Shown: piece after piece, positions 37,210 to 45,975 of the stretch
Layout: each line of letters opens with the position of its first letter
Position numbering within the stretch: position 1 is the first letter of the stretch
NCBI RefSeq assembly: GCF_014931215.1
Contig: NZ_CP063089.1
Coordinates: forward strand, 620,001-684,000
DNA length: 64,000 nt
Source: Campylobacter sp. 2014D-0216
Lineage (GTDB): Bacteria > Campylobacterota > Campylobacteria > Campylobacterales > Campylobacteraceae
Direction of reading: 5' to 3'
Notes under the pieces: model-generated
The model's input: the letters and a program-made list of their open reading frames with translations, nothing else
The model's database searches: none
Told to the model about the DNA's origin: nothing
Position numbers and translations under genes: made by a program

Positions 37210-37230
37210 AAAAATACCCCAAAAAAGGGG
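37210..37230 (-). terminator. Rho-independent terminator after the fabL-like gene
   Basis: On the minus strand GCCCC-TTTTTT-GGGG is followed by TATTTTTA. The stem is short but GC-only and lies just after the stop at 37238, between the dapA-side operon and pgsA. Confidence 0.6.
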
Positions 37231-37237
37231 CAATAAA

Positions 37238-38017
37238 TCATTTAAAAGTGGTACCACCATCAACGATTAGTGTGTGACCTGTGATCCAATTTGCTTTATC
37301 AGAGCATAGGAATAAACATGCCCCAGCTAAATCTTGAGGTTCACCGATGCGATTAAGTGGACTAAGATTAATTGTTGCGTTTTTTACTTCTTCATAGTTT
37401 GTAAATGCTTTAAGTGCATCAGTGTCAATTGGTCCACCGCTTACCACATTTACGCGGATGTTTTTTGCACCAAGCTCAGTTGCAGCGTATCTTGCCATAG
37501 CTTCAACCGCTGCTTTTGCAGTGCCATGTCCAGCATAATTTTCAATATGGACCAAATTTCCTGTAGAAGAAATAGATAATATACTACCTCCACCGATTTT
37601 TTCCATTCTTTTGGCTGCTTCTTGAGCACCCACAACAAAAGCATTTACAGTTGCAGTAAAGATATTGTTGATACCTTTTGGTTTTAGTTTCATAAATTTA
37701 GTATATCCACCTACTACCGCACGACCTGAAATGATAGCATTAGAGATGAAAAAATCTATTCTATCAAAATCTTGATCAATTTTTTCAAATAATTCTTTAT
37801 AAGTTTCTGGTTCAAGTATATTAAACTCGTATGCTTTTGCTTTGATTTTATAATTTGACTCTAAATCTTTTACAATTTCTTGAGCTAAGTCAGCATTAGA
37901 ATTATAAGTAAAAGCTACATTAGCTCCTGCTTTTGCAAATTCATACACAATAGCCTTGCCAATCCCTCTTGTTCCACCGCTAATTACTAAAGTTTTATTT
38001 TGAAAAAAAGTCTCCAT
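37238..38017 (-). CDS. FabL-type SDR, putative enoyl-ACP reductase
   Basis: 259-residue short-chain dehydrogenase/reductase. The cofactor site is VISGGTRGIGKA. The active site is Y161-x6-K168 (YAGHGTAK), the spacing of enoyl reductases, not the Y-x3-K of ordinary SDRs. Around it, NYAGHGTAKAAVEAMARYAA and VVSGGPIDTDALKAF closely resemble Bacillus FabL (from memory), so it may reduce enoyl-ACP in fatty-acid synthesis alongside a FabI elsewhere. Substrate unproven. It shares one base with dapA upstream and ends before a terminator. Confidence 0.8.
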   Translation of the reverse strand: METFFQNKTLVISGGTRGIGKAIVYEFAKAGANVAFTYNSNADLAQEIVKDLESNYKIKAKAYEFNILEPETYKELFEKIDQDFDRIDFFISNAIISGRAVVGGYTKFMKLKPKGINNIFTATVNAFVVGAQEAAKRMEKIGGGSILSISSTGNLVHIENYAGHGTAKAAVEAMARYAATELGAKNIRVNVVSGGPIDTDALKAFTNYEEVKNATINLSPLNRIGEPQDLAGACLFLCSDKANWITGHTLIVDGGTTFK

Positions 38018-38913
38018 TAAAATCCTTTTATATTATAGTTTTTCATTACTGTTTCTATTTTTGTTAAATTACAATCACTAGGTTTGCAAAGCGGCAAACG
38101 ATATTCTAAAGTAGGGGTCAACCCTGCTATATACATTGCGGCTTTAATAGGTATAGGATTGCTTTCACAAAATAAAATTTTATTGATATTATACAACTCA
38201 TCGTTAATTTTTTTTGCTTCGATGTATTTTTCTTCTAAAGCTAAATGAGTTAATTTTGAAATCATATCAGGAAGTAAATTTGAAGTAACTGAAATCACAC
38301 CTTTACCACCATTTGAAAGTATAGGATAATTAATTGCATCTTCGCCACTTAAAAGTATCATTCTAGGTTCGTGTGCTAATAAGTCTACGCATTTATCAAT
38401 ACTTCCACTAGCTTCTTTAACTCCGTAAATATTTTCACAATCTCTAAATAATTTTATAATGGTTTCAGTTTGTAGTTCGCATCCTGTTCTACCTGGTACA
38501 TTATACAATAATACAGGTATATCAATGCTTTTTGCTATTTCTTTATAGTGCAAATACAAACCTTCTTGCGTGGGTTTGTTATAATAAGGTGTAACACTTA
38601 AAATACCATCAGCACCATGTTCTTGGGCAAATTTAGCTAAACTTACGGCTTCGTGTGTAGCATTGCTTCCTGCACCCGCTAAAACCTTACAAGAGCTTCC
38701 TTTGCATGCATCAAGGGCAATTTCTATACAAATTCTATGCTCTTCATGAGTTAAAGTCGCACTTTCTCCGGTTGTTCCAACAGGTACTACCACATCAATA
38801 CCATTTGCGATTTGTCTTTTAATAAGCTTGTGATATGTTTGCTCATCTAATTTTCCATTTTTAAATGGAGTAATTAAAGCAGTCATTGCACCTATGATTG
38901 TTTTGTTATTCAT
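38017..38913 (-). CDS. dapA: 4-hydroxy-tetrahydrodipicolinate synthase
   Basis: 298-residue TIM-barrel aldolase condensing pyruvate with aspartate semialdehyde, the first step committed to diaminopimelate and lysine. Motifs: VPVGTTGESATLTHEEH, YYNKPTQEGL with YNVPGRTGCE (Tyr of the proton relay), and the Schiff-base Lys in YGVKEASGSIDKC. Overlaps the M16 peptidase gene by eight bases. Confidence 0.95.
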   Translation of the reverse strand: MNNKTIIGAMTALITPFKNGKLDEQTYHKLIKRQIANGIDVVVPVGTTGESATLTHEEHRICIEIALDACKGSSCKVLAGAGSNATHEAVSLAKFAQEHGADGILSVTPYYNKPTQEGLYLHYKEIAKSIDIPVLLYNVPGRTGCELQTETIIKLFRDCENIYGVKEASGSIDKCVDLLAHEPRMILLSGEDAINYPILSNGGKGVISVTSNLLPDMISKLTHLALEEKYIEAKKINDELYNINKILFCESNPIPIKAAMYIAGLTPTLEYRLPLCKPSDCNLTKIETVMKNYNIKGF

Positions 38914-40156
38914 TTTCGCCCTTTCTTAAGATGATTGTGGTGGATTTATTTGCATTGAAATATTTTTTAGCACAATGAATTAAATCATCTTTGTTTAGAC
39001 TCTCGATATTTTTTTCATAATCAAGTAAAGGTTTTAAATCTCCTCTTGCAAGATAAGATCCGTAAATGTTTGCCACACTACTTGCATTGCTTAATGAGAA
39101 AATAAAATCACTTTTTACAGTGTTTTTGATTTTTTCCATGATAGTATCATCAAATTTAGCATTTTTTACATCATCGAGAATTTTTAAAAGTTCTTTTTCG
39201 ACATCCTCAGCTTGAACACTCTCATTGCAAACACAGATAAATACAAATAAGTTTTCATCAATATTTTCACTAGCATAAGCATAAAATTCATTGATTAGCT
39301 CTAGTTTATCGATTAAAATTTCACTTATAAGAGAGCTTTTTCCATTTCCCAAAAGTTCACTTAAAGCACAAAGTTTTGGCATATCTTCGTGATTAAACGC
39401 AGGAATCTTATATGCAAGCGCTAGTAATTGTGTATCGCTTTCTTTGTGCAAAATAATGCGTTTAGCACCATCTTGTTCAGGTTCTTTCTCATGGACTATA
39501 GGAATTGCTTTGGTGTTTTTAATATCATGAAAATGTTTTTTGGCTAGGTTAAAAACTTCTTCTTCGTTAATATCACCACTTACAAGCAAGATGGCATTTT
39601 TGGGTTGGTAGAAAGTTTGGTGAAATTCTTTTATATCTTCTATACTCCAATTTTGTATATCTTTGAAAAATCCTATTGGAGTCCAATGGTATGGATGGTG
39701 TAAAAAGGCATGGTTATATAGCCTAAAGTATAAATAACCCAAAGGGTTATTATCAGTTCTCCATCGTCTTTCTTCTAAAACTACATCTCTTTCAGGTTGA
39801 AATTCATCATCTTTGAGATTTAAATTACGCATTAATTCTGCAAAAAGCCATAAAGACTTATCTAAATTTTCACTGGAGCATTTGATGAAATAATGTGTGT
39901 AGTCAAAGCCTGTGCTTGCGTTGTCCACTCCGCCAAAACCTTTAACTATCTCATCAAATTCACCTGCTTTTAAATTTTTAGTACTTTTAAAATTTAAGTG
40001 TTCTAGCATATGTGCTATGCCACTTTTTCCCATTTTTTCATTTCTTGAGCCAACTTTATAAAAAATATCTACACTAATTACCCCGCTTTTTTTGTTAACA
40101 GGTAGGGTATAAATTTCAAGTCCGTTCTCAAGGGTAGTGTTTTTATAATGAATCAT
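38906..40156 (-). CDS. M16-family zinc peptidase (insulinase/pitrilysin type)
   Basis: 416-residue M16B peptidase with the inverted zinc motif HxxEH at H49-E52-H53 (HMLEHLNFKST) and the distal Glu region in ERDVVLEERRWRTDNNPLG. The C-terminal half is the paired non-catalytic domain. No signal peptide is visible, so a cytoplasmic site is likely. It overlaps pyrD by four bases and dapA by eight. Substrate unknown. Confidence 0.88.
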   Translation of the reverse strand: MIHYKNTTLENGLEIYTLPVNKKSGVISVDIFYKVGSRNEKMGKSGIAHMLEHLNFKSTKNLKAGEFDEIVKGFGGVDNASTGFDYTHYFIKCSSENLDKSLWLFAELMRNLNLKDDEFQPERDVVLEERRWRTDNNPLGYLYFRLYNHAFLHHPYHWTPIGFFKDIQNWSIEDIKEFHQTFYQPKNAILLVSGDINEEEVFNLAKKHFHDIKNTKAIPIVHEKEPEQDGAKRIILHKESDTQLLALAYKIPAFNHEDMPKLCALSELLGNGKSSLISEILIDKLELINEFYAYASENIDENLFVFICVCNESVQAEDVEKELLKILDDVKNAKFDDTIMEKIKNTVKSDFIFSLSNASSVANIYGSYLARGDLKPLLDYEKNIESLNKDDLIHCAKKYFNANKSTTIILRKGENE

Positions 40157-41211
40157 TTAAAATTTACTCCTATAGCTTGACTGATATGATTAAAGCCATC
40201 TTGTTTTAAAAGTTCGATTAAACCTTGGTTGATATTTTTGACTATACTTGGCCCTTTAAAGATCATAGCAGTATAAATTTGAACTAAACTAGCACCATTT
40301 TTGATACGCTCATAAGCGGTTTCAGCACTGTCTATTCCACCACTTGCTATTAAAACAGTATCTTGATAAATTTCTTTTGCTACTTCCTTAAAGAAGGTTG
40401 CACTTTTTTGAGTGATTAATTTACCGCTAATTCCACCAAAAGTTCTTGCATTATCAATCAAAGAATAATCAATGCTAGTATTTGCCATAATAATACCATC
40501 TGCCTTTGCACTAATAGCGCTTTTGCAAAGTGATATAGCACTATCGATATTCATATCTGGTGCGATTTTTAAAATGACTGGTTTGTTTGTGATTTCTTTT
40601 GCTTGGTTAAACAAGGTGCTTACAAATTCTTCACTTTGTAAATCTCTTAGATTTTTAGTATTTGGTGAGGAAATGTTGATTACAAATAAATCACATAAGT
40701 CCTTGAATTCTTTTAATAAAATAATATAATCATTGATCGCTTCTTCATTTGGGGTGATTTTATTTTTACCTATATTAGCAACCAAGGGTATACTAAAAGG
40801 GTAAACTTTTTTAACTGCTTTAGCAATAGCATCTTTGCCTTTGTTATTAAAGCCCATAGCATTTTGAATGCTTTCTTGTTCAACTAGCCTAAAAAGTCTA
40901 GGTTTTTCATTGCCACTTTGTGGTTTTGGAGTAAAAGTGCCATACTCTAAGAATCCAAAACCTAATGCACTTAGTGGTCTTATCATGGTTGCATTTTTGT
41001 CAAATCCACCTGCTAAACCTACTGGATTGTAAAAATGTAGATTGAAAATTTCTTGGTTTAGGGCTTCATCGTTTACTATGTAGTCTTTTGCAAAAAAACT
41101 AAGTCCTCCGGGAAAAATACAATCTAAAGTACGCATGCTAAATTCAGCTAAAGCATGGGCGTTTTCTGGATCTAGTTTGTATATTAAAGGTTTTAAGCTC
41201 TCATAAGTCAT
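40153..41211 (-). CDS. pyrD: Dihydroorotate dehydrogenase (quinone), class 2
   Basis: 352-residue FMN enzyme at the inner membrane oxidising dihydroorotate to orotate with quinone. The N-terminal helical extension (about 1-40, TYESLKPLIYKLDPENAHAL) marks class 2. Core motifs: NPVGLAGGFDKNA, NAMGFNNKG, VINISSPNTKNLRDLQ, LIASGGIDSAETAYERI. I start at the ATG at 41211 because AAGGA lies six bases upstream; the frame is open six codons further without a site. Confidence 0.94.
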   Translation of the reverse strand: MTYESLKPLIYKLDPENAHALAEFSMRTLDCIFPGGLSFFAKDYIVNDEALNQEIFNLHFYNPVGLAGGFDKNATMIRPLSALGFGFLEYGTFTPKPQSGNEKPRLFRLVEQESIQNAMGFNNKGKDAIAKAVKKVYPFSIPLVANIGKNKITPNEEAINDYIILLKEFKDLCDLFVINISSPNTKNLRDLQSEEFVSTLFNQAKEITNKPVILKIAPDMNIDSAISLCKSAISAKADGIIMANTSIDYSLIDNARTFGGISGKLITQKSATFFKEVAKEIYQDTVLIASGGIDSAETAYERIKNGASLVQIYTAMIFKGPSIVKNINQGLIELLKQDGFNHISQAIGVNFK

Positions 41212-41261
41212 TTTTTTCCTTTTGTGCAAAATAGCATATTTTACTAAAAAAATGATAATTT

Positions 41262-43025
41262 TTAGTTTTCATTTGCTTGAATTTGATCAGTTTTTTGTGC
41301 TTTTTGCTTTAGTTTTTGATAAATTTCACAATGTTGCATCAAATATGTATCGTTTCCAATAGAGGCGATTTTGCCTTTGTCTAGTACAGCGATTTTGTCC
41401 GCATTTTCTATTGTGCTAAGTCTGTGTGCGATGATGAGTATCAAACGATCTTTTTTTAGATTTTCTATTGTTCTTACAATGGCTTTTTCGCTTTCATTAT
41501 CAAGTGCTGAAGTGGCTTCATCAAAAATTAAAATTTGAGGATTTTTATATAAAGCTCTTGCTATAGCAATACGCTGTTTTTGTCCACCTGAGAGATTTTT
41601 ACCATGCTCTTTTAATTCAGTATGTATACCTCCAAGTTCTTGAACAAAATCATACGCATTGGCTTGTTTTAAAACTTCTATCACGCGTGCTTCGTCATAC
41701 TCTTTAGCATAAGCAATGTTTTGAGCAATAGTATCGTTAAATATGTAAATATTTTGAGTCACCAAAGAAATATTTTCTCTTAAACTTGTAATATCAAAAG
41801 AACTAATATCTTTTTGGTTGATTAAAATTTCACCACTATTTTTTTCAAAAAAATACATTAAAAGATTAATGATGGAGGATTTCCCGCCACCACTTGAGCC
41901 TACTAGGGCTAAAATTTCTCCTCTATTAAAAGAAAAACTTACATCATTTAAGACCATTTTATTTTCATGGTAACTCAAAGAGACATTTTTAAAGCAAATG
42001 TTTTGGATATTTTCTGTAAGTTTTTCATCGCCACCTTTAATTTGTGGTTCTAAATCAGTTAAATAAAAAGTTCTTTCGCTTGCTGCTACTGCATTTTGTA
42101 ATCTTGTATAAAGTGAAGAAAGTCTTTTAATGGGAGTATAAGCCATAAACAAAGCTGTGGTAAAGCTAAAAAAAGACCCTATACTTAAACTCCCATCAAT
42201 TACTTCTTTACCACCTACTATAATCACCACTGCAAATCCGATTGAACCTATAGATTCCATTAAAGGGCTACTTAAAGCTTCTATTCTGATGCCTTTTAAG
42301 GAAAGCTTGCAAACTTCACTATTGGTTTGGCTGAATTTTTGCATTTCATTTTTGCTTGCATTGGAAGCTTTAATCAGTTCTATATTAGAAAAGATTTCAC
42401 TTAATCTTGAAGTGAGATCAGAATTTTTTTCTTGAGTATTGCGTCCTATTTTTTTAATCTTTTTTGCAAAAAGAACAAGAGGATAAATCGCTAAAGGTAG
42501 GATAACTAAAGCAAAAAAAGCAAGTTTTGGACTTTGGTAAATCACCACACTTAAAAGCCCAATAGCAGTTAAACCTTCTCTTAAAATTTCAGGTATTATG
42601 GTAGAAACTATATTTTGCAAAGCACCAATATCAGAAGTACATCTGCTGATTAACTCTCCGCTTCTGTATTTATGGAAAAAACCCATATCTAAACGTAAGA
42701 GATTCCCAAGAACTAATTCTCTTAATCTTCTTAAAATATCTGTTCCAACATAAGAAATATAATAAACTTGCATATAGGCACCAAGGTTTTTTAATACATA
42801 AATTAAAATCACCAATAAAGGCATATAATAAAGCAATTCCACATTTTTTTCAATAAAAATTTTATTTAAAATCGGCTCTATAATGTAAGCACTAGCAGCT
42901 GTACCACCGCTAGTTAAAAGCATGCCTATAATAGCTAAAGCAAAGTAAAACCAATAATCTTTATAGTAAGGCTTAAAGCGGTTAAAAACCTCTTTAAGTT
43001 TCATTTCTTTGTAGTTTTTATCCAT
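41262..43025 (-). CDS. msbA: MsbA-type lipid/LOS exporter ABC transporter
   Basis: 587-residue half-transporter with six membrane helices (about 15-315) and an ABC ATPase domain (about 335-570): Walker A GSSGGGKSS, signature LSGGQKQR, Walker [13 protein letters not shown] and switch IIAHRLST. It should flip lipid A-core (LOS) or a similar lipid across the inner membrane. The start at 43025 (MDKNYKEMK) has GGGAG upstream and overlaps the cysS stop by eight bases. Confidence 0.85.
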   Translation of the reverse strand: MDKNYKEMKLKEVFNRFKPYYKDYWFYFALAIIGMLLTSGGTAASAYIIEPILNKIFIEKNVELLYYMPLLVILIYVLKNLGAYMQVYYISYVGTDILRRLRELVLGNLLRLDMGFFHKYRSGELISRCTSDIGALQNIVSTIIPEILREGLTAIGLLSVVIYQSPKLAFFALVILPLAIYPLVLFAKKIKKIGRNTQEKNSDLTSRLSEIFSNIELIKASNASKNEMQKFSQTNSEVCKLSLKGIRIEALSSPLMESIGSIGFAVVIIVGGKEVIDGSLSIGSFFSFTTALFMAYTPIKRLSSLYTRLQNAVAASERTFYLTDLEPQIKGGDEKLTENIQNICFKNVSLSYHENKMVLNDVSFSFNRGEILALVGSSGGGKSSIINLLMYFFEKNSGEILINQKDISSFDITSLRENISLVTQNIYIFNDTIAQNIAYAKEYDEARVIEVLKQANAYDFVQELGGIHTELKEHGKNLSGGQKQRIAIARALYKNPQILIFDEATSALDNESEKAIVRTIENLKKDRLILIIAHRLSTIENADKIAVLDKGKIASIGNDTYLMQHCEIYQKLKQKAQKTDQIQANEN

Positions 43026-44400
43026 TTTTCTCCCATATAACCCCATTTGGTGTATCCATTAAAAGAATATTTTCTTTAGCTAGATCATTGCGAATTTGAT
43101 CTGCTAGAGCATAGTTTTTTTCTTGTTTTGCTTGGTTACGTAAAGTGATTTTTTCTTCTATTTCTTGACATTTTTCTTGACTGATGCCAAATTGAAAATA
43201 TTTTATAGTATCGACAAAACCTAGACCAAAAATAAATGCAAGTTCTTTGAGAATTTTTTCTAATTGTGTTTTGTAGGTTTTGTCTTTAGGGTTTTGATCT
43301 AGATAGATATTGCTTTCATTGATAAACTCATCAAGCAAGGCTAATGCTTTAGAGATGTTTAAATCATCATTTAAAACATCTAAAATATGTTTAGCTATCT
43401 CGCTTTCTATGCTGATTATTTCATCTTTAAAAGCATTTAAATTTAAGCGTTTTTTTAAACGATAAAATTTATCTAATCTCTTTTTTGCAGCTTGTAAGTC
43501 TTCTAAGGCATAATTAAAATGTGCTCTATAATGTACGCTTAAAAGATAAAACCTCAATACTTCACCACTAAAAAGTTTCAAAGAATCTTTTAGGAAAAAG
43601 CTATTTCCTAAGCTTTTGCTCATTTTTTCACCATTAATTTGCACAAAGCCATTGTGTAGCCAAAAGTTAGCTAATTCATAATCATTTTTGCAGCGACATT
43701 GACAAGCTTCATTCTCATGATGAGGAAAGAGTAGATCAATACCTCCTGCGTGAATGTCAAGCTTGTCTTTAAAAATACTTTCTATCATTACAACACATTC
43801 AGTATGCCAGCCCGGTCTTCCTTTGCCAAAGCTTGCAGGGTAAAAATTCTCATCAAATTTCCATAAAACAAAATCACTATCGTTTTTTTTATTTACACTT
43901 TCTTCTAGGCGTGATTGGGTATCTTCTAAATTTCTTTTAGAAAGATGAAAGTATTTTTCATCTTTGCTTGTGTCAAAATAAATTCCATCATCGAGTTGAT
44001 AGGCTAGGTTTAGTTTTAAAAGCTTTTCTATGTAAGCAATCATTTCTTGAATATAATTTGTTGCTTTTGGTTTAAAATCAGGCTCTAGTATATTAAGCGC
44101 TTGCATATCCTCTTCATATCTTTTAATATAAAAGCTAGTGATATCTTCTAAGCTTTGCTTGCTTTCATGCATTTTTTTTAAAATTTTATCATCAATATCA
44201 GTGTAATTTCTTGCAAACGTTACCTTGTAGTTATTAGCTAATAAAACTCTTCTTAAAAGATCAAAGCACACACTACTTCTTGCGTGTCCTAAATGCGCAT
44301 CATCGTATACAGTAGGGCCACAAAGGTAAATATTTGCTTGATTTGCTACATGAGGAGTAAATTTAATTTTTTTCTTTAAAACGCTATCAAATAATACCAT
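43018..44400 (-). CDS. cysS: Cysteinyl-tRNA synthetase
   Basis: 460-residue class I synthetase charging tRNA-Cys. LCGPTVYDDAHLGHARS carries the first zinc Cys and the HIGH motif; GWHTECVVMIESIF and the HHENEACQC stretch give further zinc ligands; KMSKSLGN is the second signature. Full length. It shares one base with murJ upstream and overlaps msbA downstream. Confidence 0.96.
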   Translation of the reverse strand: MVLFDSVLKKKIKFTPHVANQANIYLCGPTVYDDAHLGHARSSVCFDLLRRVLLANNYKVTFARNYTDIDDKILKKMHESKQSLEDITSFYIKRYEEDMQALNILEPDFKPKATNYIQEMIAYIEKLLKLNLAYQLDDGIYFDTSKDEKYFHLSKRNLEDTQSRLEESVNKKNDSDFVLWKFDENFYPASFGKGRPGWHTECVVMIESIFKDKLDIHAGGIDLLFPHHENEACQCRCKNDYELANFWLHNGFVQINGEKMSKSLGNSFFLKDSLKLFSGEVLRFYLLSVHYRAHFNYALEDLQAAKKRLDKFYRLKKRLNLNAFKDEIISIESEIAKHILDVLNDDLNISKALALLDEFINESNIYLDQNPKDKTYKTQLEKILKELAFIFGLGFVDTIKYFQFGISQEKCQEIEEKITLRNQAKQEKNYALADQIRNDLAKENILLMDTPNGVIWEKNG

Positions 44401-45854
44401 TAAAACAAACCTTTAACAAAATGATAAATATGAATTAAAAATTGTATTAAAATATCTTTAATTTCAAATAAGCCTAAGGCAAATAAGCTTAAAAAAACTA
44501 CACTAATTAGCCAAAATTTAATTCTAATAATACTCCATAGGTTTTTAAAGCCAAATTCTTTAACATTAGCATATAATAAATAAAAAGCACTAATAGATGA
44601 AGCTAGCGCAATACCTAGGCTTTTGTAAGCTTCTTCTTCGATAAGTAAGATGATTACTATGCTAAAAAATGCTGAAATAAAAAGTGTTTTAAAAGCGATT
44701 ATGGCGGCTATTTTTTGTTTAAATTTAGCATAAAGCCACAATGAAAATAATTTTTGTAGACCAAAAGGTAAAAGTCCCAAAAGATAAGCTTGTAATAAAA
44801 ATGCAGTGATTTTCGTGTCTTCTTGGTTGAAATTTCCTCTTTGGAATAAAAACTCAACAATCTCCTTTGCTAAAACAATCCCTACTATACTAGCTAAAAT
44901 TAAAAGCGCGCTTAAATATTCAAAGGCTTTTTGCATAAAAGCTAAGGCTTTTTGTTCTTCATTTGCTTTTAAATGTCTTAGTATTTTTGGAAAACTTACT
45001 TGACTTAGGGCGATTGCAAAAAGTGCTAGAGGAAGCTGAAAAACCCTATTAGAATAATATAAATAGGAAATACTACCAGCCATTAAAAAGCTCGCGATGG
45101 TAGTATCTAGTAAAGAGCTGATTTGATTAGCTGAAGAGCCTAAAAGTCCATGGGTAAATGTGGAGTGAAATTGATCTAATTTTGCCTTAGCTTTTTTTAG
45201 TTTGATACTTAAATACATGCTTTTTAAAATTTTAGTATTTTTTAGAGCAAAAATATGCCATATAAGCTGAGCCAAACCACTTAAAACAGTCGCATATGAA
45301 AAATAATACAAGGCTTCTAGTGGTTGATCTTGGCTAACAAAAAATCCCGCAATCACAACAAAAAGATTAAAAAAAGAAGCAGAAAAAGATGTAATGAAAA
45401 AATTTTGTTTATAATTTAGTAAAGAGCCTAAAAAGGTAACCAAAAAGATAAAAAATAAATACCAAAAATTAATAGAAACCAAAGGAGCGGCTAAAATAAT
45501 TGTTTCTTTGTTAAAACCAAAAGCAAAAATCTTTGTAAAAAATTCAGCAAAAAAACTTACTAACACACAGGTTAAAAAGACAATTATGCTAAATTGCAAT
45601 AATACATTTAAACAAAAGGCACCTTTTTTACTTGCTTTAATAAAGCTAGGCAAAAATGCTTGCCCAAAAGCTCCTTCGGCAAAAATTCTTCTAAAAAATG
45701 CAGGCATTTTTAAGGCCACAAAGAAAATATCGCTATAAATTCCAGCTCCTAAGTATAAAGCTAAAACAATATCTCTTAAAACTCCCATTATTCTAGAAAA
45801 TAAAATTCCCAAAGCATTAATGATAAAATTTTTAAAAATAATATTTTTTTTCAT
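44400..45854 (-). CDS. murJ: Lipid II flippase MurJ (MviN)
   Basis: 484-residue MATE-like membrane protein with about 14 helices that flips lipid II to the periplasm for peptidoglycan synthesis. N-terminal motif GILFSRIMGVLRDIVLALYL and FRRIFAEGAFGQAFLP are MurJ hallmarks. It heads the minus-strand run murJ-cysS-msbA, divergent from the FapA-like gene across a 121-base AT-rich gap. Confidence 0.93.
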   Translation of the reverse strand: MKKNIIFKNFIINALGILFSRIMGVLRDIVLALYLGAGIYSDIFFVALKMPAFFRRIFAEGAFGQAFLPSFIKASKKGAFCLNVLLQFSIIVFLTCVLVSFFAEFFTKIFAFGFNKETIILAAPLVSINFWYLFFIFLVTFLGSLLNYKQNFFITSFSASFFNLFVVIAGFFVSQDQPLEALYYFSYATVLSGLAQLIWHIFALKNTKILKSMYLSIKLKKAKAKLDQFHSTFTHGLLGSSANQISSLLDTTIASFLMAGSISYLYYSNRVFQLPLALFAIALSQVSFPKILRHLKANEEQKALAFMQKAFEYLSALLILASIVGIVLAKEIVEFLFQRGNFNQEDTKITAFLLQAYLLGLLPFGLQKLFSLWLYAKFKQKIAAIIAFKTLFISAFFSIVIILLIEEEAYKSLGIALASSISAFYLLYANVKEFGFKNLWSIIRIKFWLISVVFLSLFALGLFEIKDILIQFLIHIYHFVKGLF

Positions 45855-45915
45855 GTGATTTCATTCTTTTTATATTAGTTTGAATATTATAAAATTTTTA
45901 ATAATAATTTTAACG

Positions 45916-45950
45916 AAATTTTGATTTTATTTTTGCTAAAATCAAAATTT
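45916..45950. promoter_or_regulatory. 14-base inverted repeat overlapping a -10 box (operator-like)
   Basis: AAATTTTGATTTTA (45916-45929) and its perfect reverse complement (45937-45950) are separated by seven bases. The right arm contains most of TGCTAAAAT (45934-45942), an extended -10 for the gene at 45976. A regulator bound here would block that promoter; a transcribed hairpin is the alternative. Confidence 0.5.
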
Positions 45951-45975
45951 TATATACAATAAGGAAGCTTAGGAT

